DNA from: Candidatus Rokuibacteriota bacterium | GTDB taxonomy: Bacteria; JAUVQV01 | Direction of reading: 5' to 3' | Assembly: GCA_030609125.1 (NCBI GenBank) | Contig: JAUWCW010000088.1 | Span: 1-7,445, forward strand | Length of the DNA: 7,445 nt | Shown here: piece by piece, positions 1-6,119 of the stretch | How the letters are laid out: each line of letters opens with the position of its first letter | How positions within the stretch are numbered: the first letter of the stretch is position 1 | Notes under the pieces: model-generated | Databases searched by the model: none | The model's input: only the letters and a program-made list of their open reading frames with translations | Told to the model about the DNA's origin: nothing | Position numbers and translations under genes: made by a program

Positions 1-119
1 CCACGAAACTGCCCGATGTCTGCTCATTTCTGGGCATACCCCTGAAGCACCACGAGGCGGCTTCGGACAGCGAGGCCTGCGCGCGCATCATGATCGAGGC
101 GCACCGGGCGGGAGACTGA
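1..119 (+). CDS. DEDDh 3'-5' exonuclease (DnaQ/RNase T-like), C-terminal fragment
   Basis: Only the last 38 codons are present, read from position 3 and ending in TGA at 117-119; the 5' part lies outside the window. The visible protein has the typical end of a DnaQ/RNase T-type exonuclease: 'LPDVCSFLGIPL' is the helix before the last catalytic motif, and 'HHEAASDSEA' carries the Exo III motif, in which His and an Asp five residues later form part of the two-metal site. In this family the enzyme removes nucleotides from 3' ends, either as a polymerase proofreading subunit or as a free-standing nuclease. The fragment cannot say which. The gene converges with the CYTH gene and overlaps its 3' end by 32 bp, with no terminator between them. 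Exonuclease family membership is fairly sure; the exact subfamily is unknown. Confidence 0.8.
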   Translation, partial: TKLPDVCSFLGIPLKHHEAASDSEACARIMIEAHRAGD

Positions 120-600
120 CCGCTCCGGCCTCTCCCTTCCACTTCACGTAGGGATTCTTCACCAGGCTGGCGTTGCTGTACTTCTGGTCTCCCGTTACCT
201 CGTGCGTTACCCAGGGCGGCAGGGGCACTTCCTGGCCGACAGACTCCAGCTCCACTTCGGCGACGACGAGTCCCTCGTTGTCGCTGTGGAAGACGTCCAC
301 TTCCCAGACGAGTCCGCCGAACTCGATGGGGTAGCGTGTCTTTTCAATGATCGGCTTTTCGCAGAGGTGAATCAGGATCTCCTCCGCGTCGGCGCCGGGG
401 ATGGCGTACTCGTACTCCAGGCGGCCTCCGGGCCCGTCGGGACCCTTGAGGGTGAGGAAAGCCGCGGTTCCTGCAAAGCGGACGCGCACCACCCTGTTGT
501 CCCTCGTGGGTAGATATCCCTGACGGATAACGATCCCGTCGGCGAGATCCTCCCAGTTCCGAGGGGCGACCAGGAATTTGCGCTCGATTTCCGTCCCCAT
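88..600 (-). CDS. CYTH-domain protein, probable inorganic triphosphatase
   Basis: The 170-residue protein opens with the hallmark ExExK motif (E4-I-E-R-K8) of CYTH/triphosphate tunnel metalloenzymes. Paired charged residues follow at the spacing expected for the eight-stranded tunnel: R26, R39 and R41, K52, E62 and E64, K87 and R89, E100 and D102, E115 and E117, then 'KYSNASL' at 140-146. Members hydrolyse inorganic tripolyphosphate, or act on thiamine triphosphate or ATP (class IV adenylate cyclases), using Mg or Mn in the cytoplasm. The single short domain without a CHAD domain fits a small bacterial triphosphatase best. The domain ends near residue 155. The last 15 residues are a Pro/Gly/Ala-rich tail, partly encoded over the exonuclease gene. 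The ATG at 598-600 has only a weak CAGGG-like ribosome site. It lies 78 nt behind the barrel gene, so co-transcription is possible but not shown. Substrate is inferred from the family. Confidence 0.88.
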   Translation of the reverse strand: MGTEIERKFLVAPRNWEDLADGIVIRQGYLPTRDNRVVRVRFAGTAAFLTLKGPDGPGGRLEYEYAIPGADAEEILIHLCEKPIIEKTRYPIEFGGLVWEVDVFHSDNEGLVVAEVELESVGQEVPLPPWVTHEVTGDQKYSNASLVKNPYVKWKGEAGAVSLPPGAPRS

Positions 601-612
601 GACCCTGGTGTC

Positions 613-621
613 ATTCTAGCA
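613..621 (-). promoter_or_regulatory. Weak extended -10 element before the CYTH gene
   Basis: On the minus strand TGC-TAGAAT fits an extended -10 (TGn plus 5 of 6). No -35 is present because that place holds C-runs. Transcription would begin about 6 nt before the ATG at 600, giving an almost leaderless mRNA. Confidence 0.22.
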
Positions 622-642
622 GACAGGGGGGAGACAGGGGGG
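621..642. repeat. Tandem 11-bp repeat with G-runs (G-quadruplex candidate on the + strand)
   Basis: AGACAGGGGGG occurs twice back to back (621-631 and 632-642). With G8 at 637-644 and GGG at 649-651 there are enough G-tracts for a four-tract quadruplex on the plus strand; the minus-strand mRNA carries the matching C-runs. It lies in the 78-bp spacer between the barrel and CYTH genes. Confidence 0.6.
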
Positions 643-659
643 GGACGAGGGACCGGTTG

Positions 660-672
660 TCCCCACGGGGGA
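660..672 (-). terminator. Small hairpin after the barrel gene, possible weak or Rho-dependent end
   Basis: TCCCC and GGGGA form a 5-bp stem around a 3-nt loop, starting 6 nt after the barrel stop codon on the minus strand. There is no T-run, but C-rich, G-poor RNA follows downstream (C-runs of 651-626), which would suit Rho loading. It is not a classical intrinsic terminator. Confidence 0.25.
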
Positions 673-678
673 TGAAAG

Positions 679-2034
679 TCAGAAATAGAAGATCAGCTCG
701 AGGAAGGTGAAGTCCGGATACGTCCCGAATTCGCTCTGCAGCTCCAGGAATGCTCCTTCCCCGGTCTGCCGGAGTGCGGGCCGGTCGCCGAAGCCCAGGA
801 TGGCGCCGAAGATACACTCCGCCTCGTCGGCGACGGACCAGGTGAATACCGGCGAGAGCAGGTCGGAGCCGTCGCTGAAGGAGTGGATGAGCGAGAGCTG
901 GCCGGTGAGGATGGGGTGAAACTCATAGGATGCGAGAAGGGCCCCGTAGTGCACGCCGATGTTCGTCGTCTCCCCCACGGCGATGCGGGCCAGTGCCAGT
1001 GCCGGGTCGTCCTCCTCGCCGGCGCCGTTGAAAAAATACTCGGCGCTGAGATAGAGACTGCTCTCAAAGCGGTGATCGGCGCCGATGACCACTTCGGCGT
1101 GGTCGTCGATGAGCTGCACTTTCCTGAGGCCTCCTCGCCGCGGGTCGGGGAGGAGCGCCGCGCCGTCTCCGGCGGCGAATAACCAGGTCGCCTCGCCTCT
1201 CAGCCCCAGCGGCCCGGCCTCGCCGGAGAAACCGCCGCCGGCCTGAAAACCTCCGTAGACCTTTCCGCCCTGCAAGGTCAGGTCGAAGTGGCGGGCGTTG
1301 GTGCGCAGGCGCGCCAGGAGGGCGGAACCGTACCACGGGTCCTCGGTGAAATCCTCCGCCGTCACCTGCAGTCCGTCTTCGGAGGGCCGGATCTCGAGGC
1401 GGTTTCCGGCGGCGTAGACGAAGGTGAGGGCGCTGAACCTCCCGAGGGAAACGTCGGTCCGCAGGGCGTCCACGCCCGGCTTGTAGCTGCGGTCGAAGGC
1501 CTCCGGGTCGAAGGGGAGAAAGATGTCCAGCGGATTCCAGAACCAGGCCTGGGAGAAGTTTATCGCCTGCCGCCCGACGGTGAGGTCCGCCTTGCCGCGA
1601 CTCCACTCGGCGTTCAGCCGGTCGAGATAGAGGGAAGCCTCCGCATCCTCCTCCTCGAGCCAGGTCCAGGTGAGGTCGAGGGCGCGGTAGCGCGCGGCCG
1701 TGTCGGCTATCCCCAGGGGAGCGGCAGTCCCGGCGCCGCCTCGGGCGGTGGTGAAAAGAAACTCCTGCACAAGGTGGATTTCATATCCCCCCCGCTCTCC
1801 GGCGTCACCCTCGACGGTGAGGCGCAGGATGGTGTTGGACAAGCCGTCCACCTTGTTGCCGTCGCCGAAAAGGAGAGGCTCGTCGTAGTTGCGGAACGCA
1901 CCGGCGATGGTGCGGATGCTCCCGCCGGCGTCCAGCCCATGGCGCTCTCCCGAAACCTGGTGGAGCGCCCGGGCGCAGGGAGGTGAGAAAAGGAGCGCCG
2001 CGGCGGCGGCGAGGGGGAGAAGGGGCCTTCTCAC
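679..2034 (-). CDS. Outer-membrane beta-barrel (porin-like) protein of a LolCDE-like operon
   Basis: The 451-residue protein starts at GTG (2032-2034), whose GTGA overlaps the TGA of the ATPase gene; an AGGAG at 2039-2043 lies 4 nt upstream. Residues 1-23 form a signal peptide (basic 'MRRP', Ala/Leu core, cleavage after 'ARA'), with no lipobox. The rest is rich in short amphipathic strands and aromatic residues and ends in 'LIFYF', the terminal-Phe signature recognised by the BAM assembly machine. A recognisable block near residues 140-200 ('LTVGRQAINFSQAWFWNPLD', then 'YKPGVDALRTDVSLG') resembles uncharacterised porin-like proteins; I cannot name a family firmly. Being last in the ABC operon, it is inferred to be the outer-membrane end of the pathway, where canonical Lol systems have LolB. 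Barrel identity is fairly sure; its role as acceptor is inference. Confidence 0.8.
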   Translation of the reverse strand: MRRPLLPLAAAAALLFSPPCARALHQVSGERHGLDAGGSIRTIAGAFRNYDEPLLFGDGNKVDGLSNTILRLTVEGDAGERGGYEIHLVQEFLFTTARGGAGTAAPLGIADTAARYRALDLTWTWLEEEDAEASLYLDRLNAEWSRGKADLTVGRQAINFSQAWFWNPLDIFLPFDPEAFDRSYKPGVDALRTDVSLGRFSALTFVYAAGNRLEIRPSEDGLQVTAEDFTEDPWYGSALLARLRTNARHFDLTLQGGKVYGGFQAGGGFSGEAGPLGLRGEATWLFAAGDGAALLPDPRRGGLRKVQLIDDHAEVVIGADHRFESSLYLSAEYFFNGAGEEDDPALALARIAVGETTNIGVHYGALLASYEFHPILTGQLSLIHSFSDGSDLLSPVFTWSVADEAECIFGAILGFGDRPALRQTGEGAFLELQSEFGTYPDFTFLELIFYF

Positions 2035-2732
2035 TCGTCTCCTGCCGGGCCGTGGCGGTCGGCTGCTATTTCTCCGTCGTGGAGGACGATGGTCCTCCTG
2101 GCGCGCCGCATGACCTGGGGGTCGTGGGTTGAGAAGAGAAAGGTTGCTCCCTTTTCCTCGTTGAGCTGCGCCATCAGGTCCAGGAGGGAGGCGGCCGTCC
2201 CGGAGTCGAGGTTTGCCGTCGGCTCGTCGGCGAGGACAAGCTCCGGCTCGGACGCGATGGCCCGGGCGATGGCGACGCGCTGCTGCTGACCGCCGGAGAG
2301 CTCCCGGGGGAAGCGGTTCTCCATTCCCTCCAGGCCCACCGTCCTGAGCAGACCCATGATCTTCTCACGCCTTTCATCAGGCCGCCGCCCCTGGAGCATG
2401 AGGACGTACTCGGCGTTCTCGTAGGCTGTCAGGACGGGTATGAGATTGTAGGCCTGAAAAACGAAGCCGATCCTGGTGAGCCGCAGGCGGGAGAGGCTGG
2501 AGGCGGAGAGCCGGGTGGTGTCCTCGCCGTCGATGAGCACCCTTCCCCGGGTGGGACGGTCGAGACTGCCGATGATGTTCAGCAGGGTGGTCTTGCCGGA
2601 ACCGGAGGGCCCCATGACGACGGTGAATTCGCCGGCCTCCAGGGCGAGGTCCACGCCCCGAAGCGCCTGGACCTCCGTGGCGCCGTGGCCGTACACCTTG
2701 ACCACCTTCTCCAGCTTCACCATGTCGTTCAT
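2031..2732 (-). CDS. ABC transporter ATPase, LolD/MacB type
   Basis: This cytoplasmic ATPase (233 residues; 234 if the preceding ATG at 2735 is used) should power the two permeases encoded just upstream. All motifs are intact (numbered from the longer form): Walker A 'GPSGSGKT' 42-49, Q-loop at Q94 in 'FVFQAYNLIP', signature 'LSGGQQQ' 146-152, Walker B 'LVLADEPTANLD' 166-177, and H-loop H204 in 'FSTHD'. The 'LIPVLTAYENAE' stretch after the Q-loop is typical of LolD/MacB/FtsE-class enzymes that act on substrates from the periplasmic side. The start is a tandem ATGATG; AGGAG at 2739-2743 is 3 nt from the first and 6 nt from the second, so I prefer the second. The frame stays open far upstream, but that stretch lies over permease 2 and is not protein-like. 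The 3' end overlaps the barrel gene by 3 nt. Confidence 0.93.
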   Translation of the reverse strand: MNDMVKLEKVVKVYGHGATEVQALRGVDLALEAGEFTVVMGPSGSGKTTLLNIIGSLDRPTRGRVLIDGEDTTRLSASSLSRLRLTRIGFVFQAYNLIPVLTAYENAEYVLMLQGRRPDERREKIMGLLRTVGLEGMENRFPRELSGGQQQRVAIARAIASEPELVLADEPTANLDSGTAASLLDLMAQLNEEKGATFLFSTHDPQVMRRARRTIVLHDGEIAADRHGPAGDE

Positions 2733-2761
2733 CATCGTCTCCTCACAAGCCCTGCTAAACT

Positions 2762-3997
2762 CTAACGGCTGCGGAGCACGTCCGGCAGGGATATCCTCGC
2801 CGCCCGCCACGACGGGTAGAGCCCTATGACGAGAGTCAGGGCGAGAACGAACGCGCCGACAAGCAGAAAGGCCCCGGCCGTGACGTGGTTCTTGATCAGG
2901 GGGTCGATGGCGTAGCCGACTATGGTCGTGTCGTCGCTGTAGATTCCCGAAAAGTCTATGCCGTGGACCTGGAAGTACCAGCTGAGAGCGCCGCCGAGGA
3001 GCAGACCCAGCACGGTTCCGGTCGCGCCGAGAAAAAGCGATTCCACCGCCACCTGCAGGCGCAGGCGCAGGGGGGAAGTGCCGATGGCCATGAGGGTGGC
3101 GAACTCTCTCGTTCTCTCCAGGACGCTCATGAGGATCGTGTTGAGGATGGTGAAGCCTATGATGACCATGATGATCATCTGGAAGACGTAGTTGAAGCCC
3201 TTGTCCACGGCCATGAAGCCCGCCAGGTCCGGCATGACCGCCTGCCACGGGAGCACCGCCGCCTCCGTGCCGGCGAGACGGCGGCGAAGATCCTCCAGGA
3301 CGCGGGACTGGTCCCGGGGAGAGGCGAGAACCAGGCCGACGCGAGTCGCCGCGTCGGGGCCGATGCCGAAGATGCGCCGCGCCGTGTCGAGAGGCACCTG
3401 CACCAGGAAGCCGTCGGCCTCCTCCATCCCCATCCGGAAGATCCCTGTCACCCGGAGCATCTCGTTCACCAGTTCGCCGTTGGCGTCGTTGGTGGTCAGC
3501 ACGAGCTTCTTGCCCGGCCGCAGCTTCAGGCGCTCGGCGAGAGAGGCGCCGACGATTACCCCCCGCTCGTCGGCGCCCTCCAGGTAGCGCCCGTCGACGA
3601 TCCTGTCCGCCAGGGGAGAGACGGTGCGCTCTGTTTCCGGGTCTATGCCGAAGATGCCCACGCCGGCGGAGCCGCCGGCGGTGGAGATCACCGCCTGGCC
3701 CTGGATGAGGACTTTGATGCCCGTGACACCGGGGATTCTTCGCGCCTCGTCGATTACCGACGAGATGCCGGTCACGACAAGGCCGATGGAAAGGTCGCGG
3801 CTGTAGTCGGGGTGCTCTACCGTCACGTAGCCGGCGCCCATCCTCACCGCCTCGTCGATGAGCTTCTTGTACATGCCGTCCGCCATGGTGACGAAAAAGA
3901 CGGCCAGGGCCGTGCCGACGGCGATGGCGCTCACGGTGATGGAGGTCCGGCGGCGGTAGCGCCAGAGAGACCGCCAGGCGAGCCTCACGATCATCAT
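2762..3997 (-). CDS. ABC transporter permease 2, LolC/LolE-like (FtsX/MacB superfamily)
   Basis: The 411-residue inner-membrane protein has the four-helix LolC/E layout: a basic N-terminus 'RLAWRSLWRYRRRT', TM1 about 19-39, a large periplasmic domain about 40-265, then TM2 about 268-291, TM3 about 320-342 and TM4 about 374-396. It ends with 'PSWRAARISLPDVL', the usual FtsX/MacB tail. 'LERTREFATLMAIGTSP' after TM2 is the conserved coupling segment that contacts the ATPase. It resembles permease 1 and shares 'HPDY' at residues 62-65, so the two probably form an asymmetric pair as LolC and LolE do. ATG codons at 3995-3997 and 3992-3994 are both possible; the upstream ribosome site is poor (only AAGG). 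The 12-nt gap to permease 1 suggests coupled translation. Cargo is unknown; a macrolide-pump MacB role is unlikely because the ATPase is separate and no membrane-fusion protein is present. Confidence 0.9.
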   Translation of the reverse strand: MMIVRLAWRSLWRYRRRTSITVSAIAVGTALAVFFVTMADGMYKKLIDEAVRMGAGYVTVEHPDYSRDLSIGLVVTGISSVIDEARRIPGVTGIKVLIQGQAVISTAGGSAGVGIFGIDPETERTVSPLADRIVDGRYLEGADERGVIVGASLAERLKLRPGKKLVLTTNDANGELVNEMLRVTGIFRMGMEEADGFLVQVPLDTARRIFGIGPDAATRVGLVLASPRDQSRVLEDLRRRLAGTEAAVLPWQAVMPDLAGFMAVDKGFNYVFQMIIMVIIGFTILNTILMSVLERTREFATLMAIGTSPLRLRLQVAVESLFLGATGTVLGLLLGGALSWYFQVHGIDFSGIYSDDTTIVGYAIDPLIKNHVTAGAFLLVGAFVLALTLVIGLYPSWRAARISLPDVLRSR

Positions 3998-4009
3998 CCC
4001 GCGGCCTTG

Positions 4010-5227
4010 CTACACATGGGTGAGAGCCTCCACGGGCTTCATGCGCGCCGCCCGGACCGCCGGCCACAGCGCCGCCAGCACCGAAGCGGCCCACATGGCC
4101 AGGACCGGGCCCCAGACGCAGGCGGGGGTGAGGGCGAAGGGCACTTCGTTGGTGACGGCGATCCCCATGAAGTTCAGCTCCTCGACGAACATGGTCAGGT
4201 CCAGGGGGTGGCGCTCGAAGCGCAGGGCAATGAGGACGCCCGCCGCGCCTCCGGCGACGGAGCCGAAGAATCCGAGAATGACGGCCTCCGTGGAGATCTC
4301 CCGGAGGATTCGCCAGGGGGAGGCGCCGATGGCCTTGACGAGGCCGAATTCGGGAATCCTCTCGAAGGTGGCCATGAGCATCGTGTTGAGGACGCCCACG
4401 CCGGCGGCGAGAAGAAAGATGGCTCCGAAGATGAGGACGCTGGCGATCATGGAGTCGAACATCTGGGCGAGAGTGGGCAGCAGCCGTCTCCAGGTGATCA
4501 CCTCGTTGGTCCCTGCCGCGGGAAGAATCGCCGCCGCCGCCAGCTCGGGATCCATGGCGCCCCGGGTGTTGAGGACGATTTCGTGGACCTTGCCGGGGAA
4601 GACGAAAAGCTCCTCGTAGTCCTGCCTGTGGATGAGCGCCAGACTGCGGTCGAGGCTCTCTCCCACCCCCTTCAGGATGCCGGCGACGGTGTAGATGTCG
4701 TTCCCGAGGGAGCCGTCGGCGGCCTGGACGACCACCACCAGCTCCGTGCCGACGGCGGCGCCGAGAGAGCGGGCGAGCTTGCGTCCCAGGACCACCCTGC
4801 GCTGCGGGGACGGACCGAGGTAGTCGCCTTCGAGAAGGTTTGCGGCCAGGTCGCTCACCGCTCTCTCCGCCTCGGGAAGGACGCCCCAGAACTGGCCCCC
4901 GGCGGACTTCGATCCGCTGGAGAGGAGGCCGAAGCCGAAGGATCTCGCCGAAGCCGGGATCCGCCGCGCCGCCGCGGCTTCCAGCACCATTTCCGGGTTC
5001 TCAACGGTGTCGTAGAGGGAGCGCTCCGAACGGTAGTCCGGGTGGTGGACCTGAACCTCCCCCACGGAGAGGTCGGTGACGCTCTTTTCCATGACCTGAG
5101 TCCATCCGATCATGAGGGCGTAGGAGGCCACGAGAACGGCGGTGCTGAAGGACACGGCGGCGAAGGTGATGGCCGTGCGCTTCCAGTTGCGCCAGAGGTT
5201 CCTCCAGGCGATGCGCAGAGTCATCAC
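4010..5227 (-). CDS. ABC transporter permease 1, LolC/LolE-like (FtsX/MacB superfamily)
   Basis: The 405-residue inner-membrane protein starts with 'RIAWRNLWRNWKRT', then TM1 about 19-41, a periplasmic domain about 44-255, TM2 about 258-283, TM3 about 316-335 and TM4 about 370-391, and ends 'VRAARMKPVEALTHV', the classic LolC/E/MacB C-terminus. 'FERIPEFGLVKAIGASP' after TM2 is the ATPase-coupling segment. Two starts compete: GTG at 5225-5227 (GTGA overlap with the stop of the LolA-like gene) and ATG at 5222-5224 (TGATG junction). Either gives translational coupling and differs by one residue. It is the upstream half of a permease pair with the gene at 2762-3997. Two different permeases with one ATPase match LolCDE stoichiometry (one C, one E, two D) more than a single-permease LolF or MacB system. 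Family membership is clear; the transported molecule is not. Confidence 0.9.
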   Translation of the reverse strand: MMTLRIAWRNLWRNWKRTAITFAAVSFSTAVLVASYALMIGWTQVMEKSVTDLSVGEVQVHHPDYRSERSLYDTVENPEMVLEAAAARRIPASARSFGFGLLSSGSKSAGGQFWGVLPEAERAVSDLAANLLEGDYLGPSPQRRVVLGRKLARSLGAAVGTELVVVVQAADGSLGNDIYTVAGILKGVGESLDRSLALIHRQDYEELFVFPGKVHEIVLNTRGAMDPELAAAAILPAAGTNEVITWRRLLPTLAQMFDSMIASVLIFGAIFLLAAGVGVLNTMLMATFERIPEFGLVKAIGASPWRILREISTEAVILGFFGSVAGGAAGVLIALRFERHPLDLTMFVEELNFMGIAVTNEVPFALTPACVWGPVLAMWAASVLAALWPAVRAARMKPVEALTHV

Positions 5228-5988
5228 TTCTGCAGGTTCCTCAGGGTGAAGATGTCCTCGGAGAGGTCAAGATCGAATTCGATCTCGTGGTAGAGGATCT
5301 CTGTGTACTCCCCGGGTTTGTCTGTCGGGGCGATTCTCATCCGCACCGGGAGGGTGCGGCCCCCGAGCCGCTTCGGATCGCTGTAGGCCATCGTCCGGGT
5401 CATGATCATGTCCTCGTCGAAGTAGTCGACACCGACGGGCATGAAGTCCTTTTCCATCACCGTCACCACCACCTTGCCCCAGACCACCGCCGCCAGGGGC
5501 TTCGGCATGAGAGTGAGGTCGATCACTCTCACCCCCTCCCGGTCTCCCCGGAAGGTCACCTCGTGGTCGTAGTCGTCGGCCATGCGGCTTTCCTTGACGA
5601 GGTCGTCGTTGGTGAAGTGGCTTCCCATCCACGAGCCGCCCATCATCGAGGACGGCACCTTGATGACGCGCCGGATTTTCGGGAGGTAGTTCCATATGTC
5701 CTTGCCCGCCTTCAGCGTGGCCGTTCCCTTCTCCTTCTTCGGCGCGAGGATCCTGATGAGCGAATAATCCTTCCCCCGGCTCCAGCCCTCCATCTTCATC
5801 TCACGGCTGTAGTGCTCGGTGACGACCCGCATGGAAAAAGTTCCGTAGCTCGATTCTCCCCGGAAGAGGTCGTCCACGTGATCCAGGATCTCTTTTGAAG
5901 AGGCAGACCCGTCCGCGGAGAGGGCCGCGGGAGCTGCGCCGATGAGGAGCATCGCACAGAGGGCGGCGCAAAAGAAAGGTTTTTTCAT
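5224..5988 (-). CDS. Periplasmic LolA-like protein (outer-membrane lipoprotein-sorting family)
   Basis: The 254-residue protein has a signal peptide (residues 1-25, 'MKK' then a hydrophobic core, cleavage after 'ALSA'). No lipobox cysteine stands at the cleavage site, so it should be soluble in the periplasm. The mature part has the LolA/LolB-fold pattern of alternating strands; 'DIWNYLPKIRRVIKVPSS' (97-114) and 'WMGSHFTNDDL' (120-130) are hallmarks of the LolA-like branch annotated as outer membrane lipoprotein-sorting protein. The fold is a half-barrel with a hydrophobic cavity that carries acyl chains; LolA itself is shorter, and this branch often travels with transporters rather than with housekeeping lol genes. 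It is first in the minus-strand block and ends in a TGATG junction with permease 1. The ATG at 5986-5988 has AGGTGA 4 nt upstream. Role as carrier for this transporter is inferred from gene order. Confidence 0.88.
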   Translation of the reverse strand: MKKPFFCAALCAMLLIGAAPAALSADGSASSKEILDHVDDLFRGESSYGTFSMRVVTEHYSREMKMEGWSRGKDYSLIRILAPKKEKGTATLKAGKDIWNYLPKIRRVIKVPSSMMGGSWMGSHFTNDDLVKESRMADDYDHEVTFRGDREGVRVIDLTLMPKPLAAVVWGKVVVTVMEKDFMPVGVDYFDEDMIMTRTMAYSDPKRLGGRTLPVRMRIAPTDKPGEYTEILYHEIEFDLDLSEDIFTLRNLQK

Positions 5989-6022
5989 CGGCTCACCTTT
6001 CCACGATCTCCTCCTCGCATCG

Positions 6023-6052
6023 CTGTCTGCCGGCGGGATTGTTGTCTATACT
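6023..6052 (+). promoter_or_regulatory. Candidate promoter of the CPBP protease gene
   Basis: TATACT at 6047-6052 matches the -10 consensus at 5 of 6 positions. The best -35 at 18 nt is CTGTCT (6023-6028), only 3 of 6, so an activator or a weak promoter is likely. Start would be near 6059, about 60 nt before the TTG codon. It overlaps the minus-strand candidate at 6050-6055. Confidence 0.35.
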
Positions 6053-6078
6053 ATGCCGGAAGAGACCCGCGGTATCAA
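6050..6078 (-). promoter_or_regulatory. Candidate sigma-70 promoter of the LolA-like/ABC/barrel operon
   Basis: On the minus strand TTGATA (6073-6078, 5 of 6 consensus) is followed after exactly 17 nt by CATAGT (6050-6055, 4 of 6). Transcription would begin near 6043, leaving a leader of about 55 nt before the ATG at 5988. It is the best-spaced pair in the divergent intergenic region. Its -10 box overlaps the -10 box of the opposite promoter. Confidence 0.45.
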
Positions 6079-6104
6079 CTGCCGCCACGGTTTTCAATCC
6101 GAAA

Positions 6105-6113
6105 GGGGAGGAG
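6105..6113 (+). promoter_or_regulatory. Ribosome binding site deciding the TTG start of the CPBP gene
   Basis: GGGGAGGAG is a strong Shine-Dalgarno match, and AGGAG at 6109-6113 is 6 nt from TTG 6120. No ATG in the same frame is near, so this site is the main argument for the TTG start. Confidence 0.75.
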
Positions 6114-6119
6114 AGGACT

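Noticed and set aside
2733-4094. Upstream extension of the ATPase frame, which would give a 687-residue fusion
   Set aside because: The extension lies over permease 2 in another frame, is low-complexity Arg/Gly/His/Pro-rich, and the ATPase has its own tandem ATG with AGGAG.
2885-5293. An 802-codon open frame on the plus strand opposite both permeases and part of the LolA-like gene
   Set aside because: Its product is rich in His, Asp, Glu, Arg and Gly with no domain signal. It is antisense to genes with clear motifs, and long stop-free shadow frames are expected in GC-rich DNA.
6039-6119. Longer N-terminus for the CPBP protease from TTG at 6039
   Set aside because: That codon precedes the likely -10 box and lacks a ribosome site; TTG 6120 has a strong one at ideal spacing.
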